Source: Pseudomonas simiae (GTDB lineage: Bacteria; Pseudomonadota; Gammaproteobacteria; Pseudomonadales; Pseudomonadaceae). From it: a stretch of 64,000 nt of DNA. Below are positions 37,780 through 47,395 of the stretch, piece by piece. Position 1 is the first letter of the stretch, and each line of letters begins with the position of its first letter. The position numbers and the translations under genes are program-made. The stretch is taken from positions 372,001 through 436,000 of the forward strand of contig NZ_FOKB01000004.1 in assembly GCF_900111895.1 (NCBI RefSeq), read 5' to 3'. The notes under the pieces were generated by a model. That model worked only from the letters and a program-made list of their open reading frames with translations, searched no databases and had not been told where the DNA came from.

Positions 37780-38697
37780 CTACTTGCGCACTTTGATGGA
37801 GAACAACCCTTGCGGGCGCAGCATCAGGATCAGAATCACCGAGGACAAGGTGAGTACCTTGGCCATCGAGCCACTGAGGAAAAACTCCGACAGCGATTGG
37901 GTCTGGGCAATCACGAAAGCCGAAGCGATGGTGCCGAACAGGCTCTGCGCGCCGCCGAAGACCACCACCAGGAAGGTGTCGACGATGTACTGCGAGCCCG
38001 CCGTCGGCCCGGTGGAGCCGATGGTGGTGAACGCCGCGCCGGCCACCCCGGCGACGCCGCAGCCCAAGGCGAAGGTCATGCGGTCGACCTTGCGCGTATT
38101 AATGCCCACCGCGCGGCTCATCAGGCGGTTCTGCACCGTGGCGCGCACTTGCAGGCCCCAACGCGAGCGGTAGAGCATCAGGAAGATCGCGGCGGTGAGC
38201 AGCAGGGTCAGGGCCATCATGAACAGGCCATTGCGCGGGATCTCGATGGCATCGGTGAAATTCACCGAGCCCATCAACCAGGCCGGTGGTTCAGCGCTGA
38301 CCTCACGGGCGCCGAACACCGAGCGGAAGGTCTGCTGCATCACCAGCGACAGCCCCCAGGTGGCGAGCAAAGTGTCCAGCGGGCGCTTGTACAAGCGGCT
38401 GATCATCGCCCACTCCACCAGCCAGCCAATCGCACCGGCCACCAGGAATGACAGGGCAATGGCGAAGAAGAAGTAATAGGGTTGAAAGCCCGGCGCAAAG
38501 TGCGCCGTGAGGCTGGAACACACGTAGGTGGTGTACGCGCCGATGGTCAGGAACTCACCGTGGGCCATGTTGATCACACCCATCTGGCCAAAGATGATCG
38601 CCAGCCCCAATGCCATCAGCAACAGCACGCAGAACACGGACAAGCCGTTGAACCCCTGCATCGCCGCGATGGCTCCAAATTCCGATAGCCATTCCAT
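37780..38697 (-). CDS. urtB: Urea/short-chain amide ABC transporter, permease UrtB (305 aa)
   Basis: LivH-type permease with about eight helices. The family motif GLAIIFGQMGVINMAHGEFL is near residues 32-51, and YIVDTFLVVVFGGAQSLFGT is near the C-terminal third. This is a short UrtB without the long N-terminal extension seen in some UrtB proteins. It is separated from urtA by 163 bases containing a REPIN-like repeat, which may lower readthrough so that the binding protein is made in excess. Confidence 0.93.
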   Translation of the reverse strand: MEWLSEFGAIAAMQGFNGLSVFCVLLLMALGLAIIFGQMGVINMAHGEFLTIGAYTTYVCSSLTAHFAPGFQPYYFFFAIALSFLVAGAIGWLVEWAMISRLYKRPLDTLLATWGLSLVMQQTFRSVFGAREVSAEPPAWLMGSVNFTDAIEIPRNGLFMMALTLLLTAAIFLMLYRSRWGLQVRATVQNRLMSRAVGINTRKVDRMTFALGCGVAGVAGAAFTTIGSTGPTAGSQYIVDTFLVVVFGGAQSLFGTIASAFVIAQTQSLSEFFLSGSMAKVLTLSSVILILMLRPQGLFSIKVRK

Positions 38698-38748
38698 GAT
38701 GATGGTCTCCTGAGCGCCAGGTTGAATTGCAATCTGCTTCCGCTTTAG

Positions 38749-38835
38749 GTGGGAGCGGGCTTGCTCGCGAATGAGGTGGATCAGTCAATACACCGGCGAA
38801 TGACACTCCGCATTCGCGAGCAAGCCCGCTCCCAC
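38749..38835. repeat. REPIN-like inverted repeat pair between urtA and urtB
   Basis: GTGGGAGCGGGCTTGCTCGC is followed about 40 bases later by its inverse GCGAGCAAGCCCGCTCCCAC. It is the same element as at 30833-30922 and sits inside a transcription unit, where it could act as an mRNA-stabilising or attenuating hairpin. Confidence 0.85.
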
Positions 38836-38860
38836 ACTTAGGTCAGCGTCAAGACCGGGG

Positions 38861-40069
38861 TTATTGGTAGCCTTTGGGAAACGGATTCGGCTCGATCAGA
38901 TCCGACTCGTAGATCACCTTGAACTGACCGTTGGGCTGCACTTCACCGATGCGCGACTTGCTCCATAGGTGATGGTTCTCGTGAATCTTCACGTAGCCTT
39001 CCGGCGCGGTTTTCAGCTCGATGCCAGGCGACGCGGCCACAACTTTATCCACGTCGAAACTGCCGGCCTTCTCCACCGCCGCTTTCCACAGCCACGGCCC
39101 CAGATAGGCCGCCTGGGTCACGTCGCCGATCACTGCGTCCTTGCCGTATTTGGCCTTGAAGGCCTCGACGAAGGCTTTGTTGTTGGGGTTATCCAGACTC
39201 TGGAAGTACTTCATGGAGGCATAGAAACCGGCCATGTTTTCACCGCCGATGCCGAGCAGTTCGTCCTCGGTGACCGACAGGGTCAGCAGGGTCTGCTTGG
39301 CCGAATTAACGCCCGCCGCGTTGAGTTGTTTGTAGAACGCCACGTTGGACCCACCCACCACCGCCGCAAACACCACATCAGGCTTTTTCAGCTTGACCTT
39401 GTTGATCAGCGAACCGAACTGGGTGTTGCCCAGCGGGTAGTAGTCTTCGCCGACCACGGTGCCGTGCAGGACGTTTTCGATGTGCTTGCGCGCAATCTTC
39501 ATCGACGTGCGCGGCCAGATGTAGTCGGAGCCGACCAGGTAGAAGGTCTTGGCGCCCTTGGTCTTGGCGATCCAGTCGAGGCTGGCGAGAATTTGCTGGG
39601 TGGCTTCCTGCCCGGTGTAGATCACGTTTTTCGACTGTTCCAGGCCTTCATAGAAGGTCGGGTAGTAGAGCAGGCCGTTTTCCTTTTCGAAGATCGGTAG
39701 TACGGCTTTGCGCGAGGCCGAGGTCCAGCAGCCGAACACGGCGGCGACCTTGTCGTTGACCAGCAGCTTCTTGGCTTTTTCGGCGAAGGTCGGCCAATCG
39801 GAGGCGCCGTCTTCCTGGATCACCTTGATCTGCCGTCCGAGGATCCCGCCAGAGGCATTGATCTGTTCGATGGCCAAGCGTTCGGCCTGGATCGAACCGG
39901 TTTCGGAAATCGCCATGGTGCCGGTGGCGGAGTGCAACTGGCCGACGGTGACTTCGGTCGGGGTCACGGCGAGGCCTTCGTTATCGGCCAGCACGCCCTG
40001 GCTGAACAGAGCGGCCGCCAGCAATGACAGGGCCAACAGCGGTGTGGAGCGGATCAATCGTGGTGCCAT
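38861..40069 (-). CDS. urtA: Urea/short-chain amide ABC transporter, periplasmic binding protein UrtA (402 aa)
   Basis: Periplasmic receptor for the UrtBCDE importer. A signal peptide is at residues 1-28 (LLALSLLAAALFSQGVLADN, cleavage near ALF..VLA). The mature protein carries family motifs TVGQLHSATGTMAISE, GGILGRQIKVIQEDGASDWP and LYYPTFYEGLEQSKNVIYTG. ATG 40069 is chosen because GAGGAG lies 8 bases upstream and the signal peptide begins there; the frame stays open further upstream. Upstream is an array of TGACGTA half-sites (40136-40164) similar to the dyad before fmdA. Substrate is urea by family, or amides by context. Confidence 0.94.
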   Translation of the reverse strand: MAPRLIRSTPLLALSLLAAALFSQGVLADNEGLAVTPTEVTVGQLHSATGTMAISETGSIQAERLAIEQINASGGILGRQIKVIQEDGASDWPTFAEKAKKLLVNDKVAAVFGCWTSASRKAVLPIFEKENGLLYYPTFYEGLEQSKNVIYTGQEATQQILASLDWIAKTKGAKTFYLVGSDYIWPRTSMKIARKHIENVLHGTVVGEDYYPLGNTQFGSLINKVKLKKPDVVFAAVVGGSNVAFYKQLNAAGVNSAKQTLLTLSVTEDELLGIGGENMAGFYASMKYFQSLDNPNNKAFVEAFKAKYGKDAVIGDVTQAAYLGPWLWKAAVEKAGSFDVDKVVAASPGIELKTAPEGYVKIHENHHLWSKSRIGEVQPNGQFKVIYESDLIEPNPFPKGYQ

Positions 40070-40135
40070 GGGGCGACTCCTCTGCAATGAGGAGTCCAGC
40101 ATGGCGGCAGAGGACTGGGGCGGGTATACGCAGCC

Positions 40136-40164
40136 TGACGTAACGGCGTACGTCATTTGACGTA
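40136..40164. promoter_or_regulatory. Candidate amide-regulon operator array between urtA and the sensor kinase
   Basis: Three perfect 7-base half-sites: TGACGTA (40136-40142), TACGTCA (40149-40155) and TGACGTA (40158-40164). The last two form the dyad TACGTCA-TT-TGACGTA, 80-95 bases before the urtA ATG. The fmdA dyad lies 69-84 bases before its ATG. A dimeric LuxR-type regulator such as the adjacent one is a plausible binder. Confidence 0.6.
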
Positions 40165-40220
40165 TGCCACTGCGCACCATTTTCGAGCAGGATCCCGCCC
40201 GCCCTGACAGCACCGATCAA

Positions 40221-40309
40221 TGTGGGAGCTGGCTTGCCTGCGATGGCGGTGTATCAACCGACTTCCCCATGCCTGACCCACCGCCATCGCAGGCAAGCCA
40301 GCTCCCACA
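40221..40309. repeat. REPIN-like inverted repeat pair (variant)
   Basis: TGTGGGAGCTGGCTTGCCTG is followed about 50 bases later by its inverse CAGGCAAGCCAGCTCCCACA. This is a different REP subfamily from the GCGGGCTTGCTCGC copies. It fills most of the urtA/sensor-kinase intergenic region. The kinase frame reads through it, which is why I reject an upstream start for that gene. Confidence 0.85.
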
Positions 40310-40370
40310 TTTTGAATCGGGGCATGGAACTTGCTCATTAACACCCGCCCTCTTTCCGGAGTCTCCCGCC

Positions 40371-43300
40371 GTGCACCCTCCTTCCGGCACCCAGCGCATC
40401 GTCAAGATCCGCCGCGACTACAACACCTGGGTCGCCGACGAGACCATGGAAGACTACGCCCTGCGCTACACCCCCAAGTCCTTCCGCAAGTGGTCGGAGC
40501 TGCGCATTGCCAACACCGCACTCGGCGCGGTGTCGTTCCTGGCGCTGGAGGCCATCGGCGGCGTGCTGGCCTTGAACTACGGTTTTACCAACACCTTCTG
40601 GGCGATCCTCGCCATCAGCGTGGTGATCTTCCTCACCGGCCTGCCCATCAGCTATTACGCCGCGCGCTACGGCGTGGACATGGACCTGCTCACCCGTGGC
40701 GCCGGCTTCGGCTATATCGGTTCCACCATCACCTCGCTGATCTACGCCAGCTTCACTTTCCTGTTCTTCGCCCTGGAAGCGGCGATCATGGCGCTGGCAC
40801 TGGAGCTGTATTTCCATATCCCGCTGGCCCTGGCCTATGTGATCTGCTCGCTGCTGGTGATCCCGCTGGTGGCGTACGGCGTGACGCTGATCAGCCGCCT
40901 GCAACTGTGGACGCAACCGATCTGGCTGTTGTTGCTGGTGCTGCCGTATGGCTTTGTGGGGTGGAAGAACCCCGACGCCTTCAGCGACTGGACCAGCTTT
41001 GTCGGACGCAGCGGTGACGGCGGCGGCTTCAACCTGTTGGCGTTCTGCGCCGCCTGCACGGTGGCGTTGTCGCTGGTGACGCAGATCGGTGAACAGGTGG
41101 ATTATCTGCGGTTCCTGCCGGAAAAAACTGCTGCCAACCGCAAGCGCTGGTGGGCCGCCCTGCTCTGCGCCGGCCCCGGCTGGATCATCCCCGGCGCTTT
41201 GAAGATGTTCGCCGGGGCGTTCCTGGCGTTTCTCGCGCTGCAACATGAAATCCCCATGGAGCGCGCCGCCGAGCCGACCCAGATGTACCTGGTTGCGTTC
41301 CGCTACGTGTTCAGTTCGCCGGAATGGGCGCTCGGCGCCATGGTGCTGTTCGTGATCATTTCGCAAATGAAGATCAACCTGACCAATGCCTATGCGGGCT
41401 CCCTGGCCTGGTCGAACTTTTTCGCCCGCGTGACCCACAGCCACCCCGGTCGCGTGGTGTGGCTGGTGTTCAATGTGGCCATCGCGCTGATGCTGATGGA
41501 GTTGGGCGTGTTCGACGTCATCGACCAGGTGCTGGGGCTCTACGCCAATATCGCGATCGCGTGGATCGGCACGCTGGTGGCGGACCTGGTGATCAATAAG
41601 CCATTGGGCCTGTCGCCCCGGCACATCGAGTTCAAGCGCGCGCACCTCTACGATATCAACCCGGTGGGCGTCGGCTCGATGCTGATTGCGTCGTTGCTGT
41701 CGATCCTCGCCCACTTCGGCCTGTTCGGCGCCCTGGCCCAGGCGGCACCGCCCTTCGTGGCCCTGAGCACGGCGCTGGTGATGGCGCCGCTGCTGGCCTG
41801 GCTGACCCAGGGCAAGTACTACATCGCCCGCACCAGCGACGTGCAGTTGATTCACCCGGTTGCCCCCGCGACCCACGCGGTGTGCGGGCTGTGCAGCAAC
41901 CCGTTCGAGACCGCGGACATGGCGTTCTGTCCGGCCTACAGCACGCCGATCTGCTCACTGTGTTGCTCGCTGGATGCGCGCTGCGGTGATCGTTGCAAGC
42001 CCCACGCCCGCCTGGTCACCCAGTTCGAAGGCGTACTGCGCTGGCTGCTGCCGAACACGATGATGCCGCGCCTGCACACACGCCTGGCCCATTACCTGGG
42101 ATTGTTGCTCGCCCTGGTGCTGATGCTGGCCGGCGCATTGGCGTTGATCTACGTACAGGCGGCCCAGGGCTTGCCCCATTCGGAAACCCTGTACCAGGCG
42201 TTCTTCAAGGCGTTCCTGACCCTCTCGGTCCTGGCCGCCGTGCTCGCCTGGTGGGTGGTGCTGACCCGCGAAAGCCGTGGCGTAGCCCAGGAGGAATCCG
42301 ACCGCCAAACCCTGCTGCTGATGCAGGAAATCGACGCCCACAGCCTCACCGACCAGGCCCTGCAGCAAGCCAAGGAAGCCTCGGAAGCCGCGAATGCCGC
42401 CAAGAGCCGCTACGTCACTGGGCTGTCCCACGAACTGCGCACGCCGCTCAACAGCATCCTTGGCTTCACCCAGATTCTGCAGCGCGACAGCGCCATGCCC
42501 GAACAGCATCAGGATGCACTGGCGACCATCCTGCGCAGTGGTTCGCACTTGGTGTCATTGATCGACGGTTTGCTCGACGTGGCCAAGATCGAGGCCGGCA
42601 AGTTGCGCCTGGAACTCACCGAAATCCCCTTCCCCGAGCTGCTCCACGACCTGGAGCAGATGTTCACCCCGCAAGCTCACGACAAGGGTCTGCGTTTTCG
42701 CCTGGACTGCGTGGGCAAGATCCCGGCGGTGGTGCGCGGCGATGAAAAACGCGTGCGCCAGATCCTGATCAACCTGCTGGGCAACGCCGTGAACTTCACC
42801 GACAGCGGCGAAGTGCGCCTGCGGGTCAGTTATATGCGCGAGACCGCCAACTTCGAGATTATCGACACCGGCATCGGCATCGATCCTGGGCAGTTGGAGC
42901 GGATATTCCAGCCGTTCGAGCGCGGCGACCTGATGCGCCAGGACAACGGCGTGGGCCTGGGGCTGACTATCACGCGCATGCTGACTGCGTTGATGGGCGG
43001 CGAACTGCGAGTAACCAGCGAGCTGGACAAGGGCACCTGCTTCCAGGTGCGGCTGTTCCTGTCTCAGGTGCGCGCGCCGCAAGCGGTGGTGCATGTGGAG
43101 CACGACATCATCGGTTATCAAGGCGAGCGGCGGCGCATCCTGGTGGTGGATGACCATGTAGACCATCGCAAGGTGCTCAGCGGCATGCTCACGCCGCTGG
43201 GCTTCGAGGTGATCCAGGCCAGTAATGGCCAGGACGCGATCCGCCAGGTGGCGCTGCTGGCGCCGGACCTGATCCTGATGGACCTGTCGATGCCGACCCT

Positions 43301-43754
43301 GGATGGCTACGAAACCAGCCGCCTGATCCGCCGTAATGCGCTGTGCACCGCACCGATCATCGTGATCTCGGCCAACGCCTTTACCGACGACCGCGAACGC
43401 AGCATTGCCGCCGCTTGCAACGACTACCTGGCCAAGCCCGTGCGCACGCCGGAGCTGCTCGGGCGCCTGCAACAGCACCTGGACCTGCACTGGCTGCGGC
43501 GCACCCAGCGCTCGATACCGCCACCGCCTCCCCGTGTGCTGCCCGGCGCCGAAGACCTGGCGGTACTCGCCGAACTCAGCGCCATCGGTTACGTGCGCGG
43601 CCTGCACGAAAAACTCGACACGATCCTTGCGCAGCAGCCCGACACCGAGCCTTTCATCAGCAAGGTACGCGGGCTGCTCAAGGGTTTTCGCCTGGATGAA
43701 CTCAACCGCACCCTCAAGGAGGCCGAAGATGAATGCACTCACCCGCAGCACTGA
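40371..43754 (+). CDS. NCS1-permease-like / Cys-rich / hybrid sensor histidine kinase (1127 aa)
   Basis: Inner-membrane hybrid kinase. Residues about 20-490 form a twelve-helix transporter-like region resembling NCS1 cytosine/allantoin permeases ([40 protein letters not shown]). Residues about 505-545 are Cys-rich, with [30 protein letters not shown], probably a metal-binding module. Two further helices follow near 575-630, then HisKA with H687 in SHELRTPLN, an HATPase_c domain ([20 protein letters not shown]) and a receiver domain with phospho-acceptor D971 (LILMDLSMP). The GTG start 40371 has GGAG 9 bases upstream; the longer frame to 40164 crosses an operator and a REPIN. It is divergent from urtA and overlaps its response regulator gene by 26 bases. 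CbrA-like transporter-kinase fusions are the closest concept, but they use an SSS carrier. The likely signal is an amide, urea or related nitrogen compound. Confidence 0.9.
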   Translation: MHPPSGTQRIVKIRRDYNTWVADETMEDYALRYTPKSFRKWSELRIANTALGAVSFLALEAIGGVLALNYGFTNTFWAILAISVVIFLTGLPISYYAARYGVDMDLLTRGAGFGYIGSTITSLIYASFTFLFFALEAAIMALALELYFHIPLALAYVICSLLVIPLVAYGVTLISRLQLWTQPIWLLLLVLPYGFVGWKNPDAFSDWTSFVGRSGDGGGFNLLAFCAACTVALSLVTQIGEQVDYLRFLPEKTAANRKRWWAALLCAGPGWIIPGALKMFAGAFLAFLALQHEIPMERAAEPTQMYLVAFRYVFSSPEWALGAMVLFVIISQMKINLTNAYAGSLAWSNFFARVTHSHPGRVVWLVFNVAIALMLMELGVFDVIDQVLGLYANIAIAWIGTLVADLVINKPLGLSPRHIEFKRAHLYDINPVGVGSMLIASLLSILAHFGLFGALAQAAPPFVALSTALVMAPLLAWLTQGKYYIARTSDVQLIHPVAPATHAVCGLCSNPFETADMAFCPAYSTPICSLCCSLDARCGDRCKPHARLVTQFEGVLRWLLPNTMMPRLHTRLAHYLGLLLALVLMLAGALALIYVQAAQGLPHSETLYQAFFKAFLTLSVLAAVLAWWVVLTRESRGVAQEESDRQTLLLMQEIDAHSLTDQALQQAKEASEAANAAKSRYVTGLSHELRTPLNSILGFTQILQRDSAMPEQHQDALATILRSGSHLVSLIDGLLDVAKIEAGKLRLELTEIPFPELLHDLEQMFTPQAHDKGLRFRLDCVGKIPAVVRGDEKRVRQILINLLGNAVNFTDSGEVRLRVSYMRETANFEIIDTGIGIDPGQLERIFQPFERGDLMRQDNGVGLGLTITRMLTALMGGELRVTSELDKGTCFQVRLFLSQVRAPQAVVHVEHDIIGYQGERRRILVVDDHVDHRKVLSGMLTPLGFEVIQASNGQDAIRQVALLAPDLILMDLSMPTLDGYETSRLIRRNALCTAPIIVISANAFTDDRERSIAAACNDYLAKPVRTPELLGRLQQHLDLHWLRRTQRSIPPPPPRVLPGAEDLAVLAELSAIGYVRGLHEKLDTILAQQPDTEPFISKVRGLLKGFRLDELNRTLKEAEDECTHPQH

Positions 43755-44394
43755 ACCCGGCGTTGTGCTGATCGTCGACGACACGCCGGATAACCTGGCG
43801 ATGCTCTCTGACGCCCTCGACGACGCGGGCTATATGGTGCTGGTGGCCCTCGATGGCCTCAGCGCGTTGAACCGCGTACAACGCCGGCGCCCGGACCTGA
43901 TCCTGCTGGACGCAATGATGCCCGGCCTGGACGGCTTCGAAACCTGCCGCCGGCTCAAGGCGCAACCCGCCAGTGCGGACATCCCGGTGGTGTTCATGAC
44001 CGGGCTGACCGACACCAGGCACGTGGTGCAGGGTTTTGAAGTGGGTGGCAGTGACTACGTGACCAAGCCGATCCAGACCGACGAGGTACTGGCGCGGGTG
44101 GCGGCACATTTGCGCACGTCACGTATTTTGTTGTCGGCGCGGGAGGCGCAGCAGCCGAGTGTGTTGACGCTTGAAGATGAGCCGGCGCAGAGGCTGCTGT
44201 CAGCCCGGTTTCAGTTGACCGAGCGTGAGGTAGAGGTGCTGCGCTGGGTGGCGTGCGGGAAAACCAATCGGGATATCGGGGATATTCTGGGGTTGAGCCC
44301 GAGGACGGTAAACAAGCATCTGGAGCATGTGTATGTGAAGTTGGGCGTGGAGACCCGCACGGCGGCCACCTCAGTCGCCCTGGCCGCCATCTGA
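43729..44394 (+). CDS. Response regulator, receiver plus LuxR-type DNA-binding domain (221 aa)
   Basis: N-terminal receiver domain with acidic pair D17-D18, phospho-acceptor D61 (LILLDAMMPGLDGF) and conserved Lys in VTKPI. The C-terminal NarL/LuxR helix-turn-helix reads LTEREVEVLRWVACGKTNRD, IGDILGLSPRTVNKHLEHVY, VKLGVETRTAA. AAGGAGG 6 bases upstream supports ATG 43729, which overlaps the kinase 3' end by 26 bases. It is the obvious partner of the hybrid kinase. The shared TACGTCA dyads before urtA and fmdA are its candidate targets. An in-frame extension back into the kinase gene is an overlap artefact. Confidence 0.94.
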   Translation: MNALTRSTEPGVVLIVDDTPDNLAMLSDALDDAGYMVLVALDGLSALNRVQRRRPDLILLDAMMPGLDGFETCRRLKAQPASADIPVVFMTGLTDTRHVVQGFEVGGSDYVTKPIQTDEVLARVAAHLRTSRILLSAREAQQPSVLTLEDEPAQRLLSARFQLTEREVEVLRWVACGKTNRDIGDILGLSPRTVNKHLEHVYVKLGVETRTAATSVALAAI

Positions 44395-44447
44395 ATGTGT
44401 GTGAGGCCCGCTCCCCCATTTTTTGCTCTTCATCGTGGCTGAAATCG

Positions 44448-45278
44448 TTACCCGCCGAAGGTTTGTGAGGGCCGGCGCAACGTCGGATCAAACGGATTGA
44501 TCCGGGGCCCGATCGCCGCCGCTTCGCGCTTCAACAACTCCACCACCATTGGCAACCGGCTCGGCCCCAGCCGATCGCTGATGGTCGCCACACTCAATGC
44601 CGCCACCGCATGTCCGTCACGATTGAGGATCGGCACCGCCAACCCCGCCATGCCTTCCAACACCCCGGTATTGCGTGCGGCATAGCCCAGGTTGCGCACG
44701 TTCTCCACTTCCGAGCGCAGCAGCACTTCGTCATACAGGTGGAAGTCCTTGAGCCGTGGCAAGTTGTAACGGATCACCGTCTCGCGCTCCTCCTCCGGCA
44801 AGAACGCCAGGATCGCCAGGCTGCCCTGCCCCACACCCAATGCCACGCGCCCGCCGATATCGCCGGTGAAGGTGCGGATCGGGTACGGGCCTTCGCTGCG
44901 GTCCAGGCAGATCGCATCGAAGCCTGAACGCGCCAGCAGGAACAGCGAATCACCCAATGATGCGCTCAGGCGCAACATGCTTGGCCGCACCAGGTCACGC
45001 AGGTTGCCGGTCTTGCCCGCATGCGCCGCCAGGGCGAAGAACTCCAGGCTCAGGCGATAGCGCTTGCTGCGTGCGTCCTGCTCGACCATGCCTTCGTCCA
45101 TCAGGCTGCGCAGCAGCCGGTGAGTGGTGGGTTGGGACAGGCCCACCTGTTGCGCGAGCTGGGTAACGCGTTCGCCGCCCTCCGGCACCTGACCCAGGGT
45201 GCGCAGCAGCGCGAACAGCCGAGACACCGCACCGGCACCCACTTCTTTACCGCCATCATTTCGATCAGTGGAATCCAT
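44448..45278 (-). CDS. IclR family transcriptional regulator (276 aa)
   Basis: N-terminal winged helix (VTQLAQQVGLSQPTTHRLLR, then SLMDEGMVEQD, residues about 20-75) and the IclR effector domain (about 90-265, including FLLARSGFDAICLDRSEGPY and GMAGLAVPILNRDGHAVAAL). ATG 45278 is chosen; the frame opens 28 codons further upstream without family similarity. It is divergent from the polyamine-type ABC/dehydrogenase operon, with 242 bases between starts, and is its likely regulator. I saw no convincing dyad in the gap. Confidence 0.92.
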   Translation of the reverse strand: MDSTDRNDGGKEVGAGAVSRLFALLRTLGQVPEGGERVTQLAQQVGLSQPTTHRLLRSLMDEGMVEQDARSKRYRLSLEFFALAAHAGKTGNLRDLVRPSMLRLSASLGDSLFLLARSGFDAICLDRSEGPYPIRTFTGDIGGRVALGVGQGSLAILAFLPEEERETVIRYNLPRLKDFHLYDEVLLRSEVENVRNLGYAARNTGVLEGMAGLAVPILNRDGHAVAALSVATISDRLGPSRLPMVVELLKREAAAIGPRINPFDPTLRRPSQTFGG

Positions 45279-45520
45279 AATAACCAATATCTTAGTTAAT
45301 TCCGGTGAGTGAATAAATTTGAAAATAGTAGTCCATTCAGTGAAATTCCATCTTCCGCCCATCCTAGTCTTCGTCCTAATCTGCGTCTACAGGGGCGAAT
45401 TGAACAACTAACGGCAGCCGACTCAAGATCGAGCGCCAACGCACCGGCTACACCTCATTCGCATCTGCCCAAAACAAAAAAGCGCGTTTCGACGCGACTC
45501 AAAAAAGGTGGAACGCAGAC

Positions 45521-46549
45521 ATGGCATTTCTCCAACTCAACGCCTTGAGCAAACGCTATGGCGCCGTCGATGCGGTGGTCGCCACTGACCTTGCGGTGGA
45601 AAAAGGCGAGTTCGTTTCCCTGCTCGGCCCCTCGGGCTGTGGCAAGACCACCACGCTGCAAATGATCGCCGGCTTCGTTGATGTAAGTGGCGGGCAGATC
45701 CTGCTCGACGGCCGTGACATCACCCACGCCAAGCCCGCCAGTCGAGGCCTGGGCGTGGTGTTCCAGAGCTACGCGCTGTTCCCGCACATGAGCGTGCGCG
45801 ACAACGTCGCCTTCGGCCTGAAGATGCGCAAAGTGCCGGCCGCCGAGATCGCCAGCAAGGTCAAGACTGTGCTGGAACTGGTGCGCCTGGCCCCCCACGC
45901 CGACCGTTACCCGCGTGAACTGTCCGGCGGCCAACGCCAGCGCGTGGCCCTGGCCCGCGCACTGGTGATTGAGCCGCCGGTGTTGCTGCTGGATGAACCG
46001 CTGTCCAACCTCGACGCCAACTTGCGCGAAGAGATGCAGTTCGAAATCCGCCGCATCCAGTGCGCCGTCGGTATCACCACCTTGATGGTCACCCACGACC
46101 AGGCCGAAGCGCTGTCCATCAGCGACCGCGTGGTGGTCATGCAAGCCGGGCGCGTGACCCAGATCGACGCACCGTACAAGCTCTACGAACACCCGCGTAC
46201 CCGCTTCATCTCGGACTTTGTCGGCAAGGCTAACCTGTTGCCGGGCGACTACGACCTGTTGGGAAGCCCACAAGTACGTCACGAAAGCGGCGACGGCGAA
46301 CTGACCCTGAGCCTGCGTCCGGAAAAGATCCAATTGGTCGACGCAGGCAGCGGCCGACTGCAAGGCAAGGTCCTCGACAGCTACTTTTTCGGCAGCCAAT
46401 GGCTGTATCGCATCCACACCAGCCTGGGCGAAATCATCGTGGTGCGCAGCAACGACGGCAGCGCGCCGCTCGGTTGCGGTGCGGCGGTGGGCCTGGACTG
46501 GCAAGCCAGTCTGCTACGCGTGCTGGCGAAGGATGAGGTGCACGCATGA
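45521..46549 (+). CDS. ABC transporter ATP-binding protein, PotA-like (342 aa)
   Basis: Importer ATPase: Walker A GPSGCGKTT near residue 37, Q-loop QSYALFPHMSV, signature LSGGQRQRVALARAL near 133, Walker B VLLLDEPLSNLDA, H-loop THDQAEA, and a C-terminal TOBE-like regulatory region (LRPEKIQL). First gene of an operon of two permeases, three dehydrogenase subunits and a binding protein. It overlaps the next start by 4 bases. Closest to the spermidine/putrescine group, but context points to an amino acid or opine. Confidence 0.92.
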   Translation: MAFLQLNALSKRYGAVDAVVATDLAVEKGEFVSLLGPSGCGKTTTLQMIAGFVDVSGGQILLDGRDITHAKPASRGLGVVFQSYALFPHMSVRDNVAFGLKMRKVPAAEIASKVKTVLELVRLAPHADRYPRELSGGQRQRVALARALVIEPPVLLLDEPLSNLDANLREEMQFEIRRIQCAVGITTLMVTHDQAEALSISDRVVVMQAGRVTQIDAPYKLYEHPRTRFISDFVGKANLLPGDYDLLGSPQVRHESGDGELTLSLRPEKIQLVDAGSGRLQGKVLDSYFFGSQWLYRIHTSLGEIIVVRSNDGSAPLGCGAAVGLDWQASLLRVLAKDEVHA

Positions 46550-47391
46550 GCCGGGGCTACCTGTTGTCATTGCCCGCCCTGGTGCTGTTTGCCGGGTTGC
46601 TGATCCTGCCGTTGGGGCTGACCCTGGTGTTGTCGTTCAACGTGTTCGACTACCAGGTGGGCGTGAAGGCCGATGAATGGACCTTCGCGCATTACCTGTC
46701 GCTATTGAGCGACTCGTACTTCTACGAGATCTTCTGGCGCACCTTCTGGATCAGTGCACTGGTCACGCTGCTGTGCGTGCTGATCGGTGTGCCCGAGGCC
46801 TACATCCTCAGCCGCATGGGCACGCCATGGCGCTCGATCTTCCTGATCCTGATCCTTACGCCCTTGCTGATTTCGGTGGTGGTGCGCGCCTTTGGCTGGA
46901 GCCTGTTGCTTGGCGCAGACGGGTTGGCGAACCAGGTCATCCAGTTCCTCGGCGGGCGCCCGGTGAAGCTGCTGTACACGCCGTTCGCGGTGATCATTGC
47001 CCTGGTGCACGTGATGCTGCCGTTCATGATCATCCCGGTGTGGACCTCCCTGCAGAAGCTCGACCCGTCGGCTGAACAAGCCGCGTTGTCCCTGGGCGCC
47101 AGCCAGGCCACGGTGATGCGCAAGATCGTGTTGCCGCAGGTCATGCCCGGCGTGCTGTCCGGCACCTTGATCGTGTTTGGCCTGGCCGCCAGTTCCTTTG
47201 CGATCCCTGGCCTGCTCGGCGGGCGTCGCCTGAAAATGGTCGCCACCGTGGTGTACGACCAATACCTCTCGGAACTCAACTGGCCCATGGGCGCGACCAT
47301 CGCGGTGGTGCTGCTGTTGGTCAATCTGCTGATCATGCTGAGCTGGAACCGCATGGTCGAAGGCCGCTACAAAAAGTCCCTGGGGGTTTAA
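46546..47391 (+). CDS. ABC transporter permease, PotB-like (281 aa)
   Basis: Six-helix inner-membrane permease with the ATPase-contact EAA loop EQAALSLGASQATVMRKIVL near residue 178. Upstream motif LTPLLISVVVRAFGWSLLLG is typical of PotB-like proteins. Start ATG 46546 overlaps the ATPase stop. Confidence 0.92.
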   Translation: MSRGYLLSLPALVLFAGLLILPLGLTLVLSFNVFDYQVGVKADEWTFAHYLSLLSDSYFYEIFWRTFWISALVTLLCVLIGVPEAYILSRMGTPWRSIFLILILTPLLISVVVRAFGWSLLLGADGLANQVIQFLGGRPVKLLYTPFAVIIALVHVMLPFMIIPVWTSLQKLDPSAEQAALSLGASQATVMRKIVLPQVMPGVLSGTLIVFGLAASSFAIPGLLGGRRLKMVATVVYDQYLSELNWPMGATIAVVLLLVNLLIMLSWNRMVEGRYKKSLGV

Positions 47392-47395
47392 GCGC

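Noticed and set aside
35151-40069. Branched-chain amino acid (Liv) transporter
   Set aside because: UrtA motifs (SATGTMAISE, YYPTFYEGLEQSKN), the SHGQ signature in UrtD and the UrtC insert favour the urea/amide group.
40221-40309. CRISPR-like or small RNA element
   Set aside because: There is only one mirrored repeat pair, it matches REP doublet organisation, and no spacer array is present.
40164-40370. Upstream extension of the permease-kinase gene
   Set aside because: The in-frame extension passes through the operator array and a REPIN and adds no conserved sequence; GTG 40371 has a well-spaced GGAG.
40338-41876. 512-codon minus-strand frame opposite the permease-kinase
   Set aside because: The plus strand encodes continuous membrane helices and kinase motifs; the reverse frame is a His/Gln/Arg-rich shadow.
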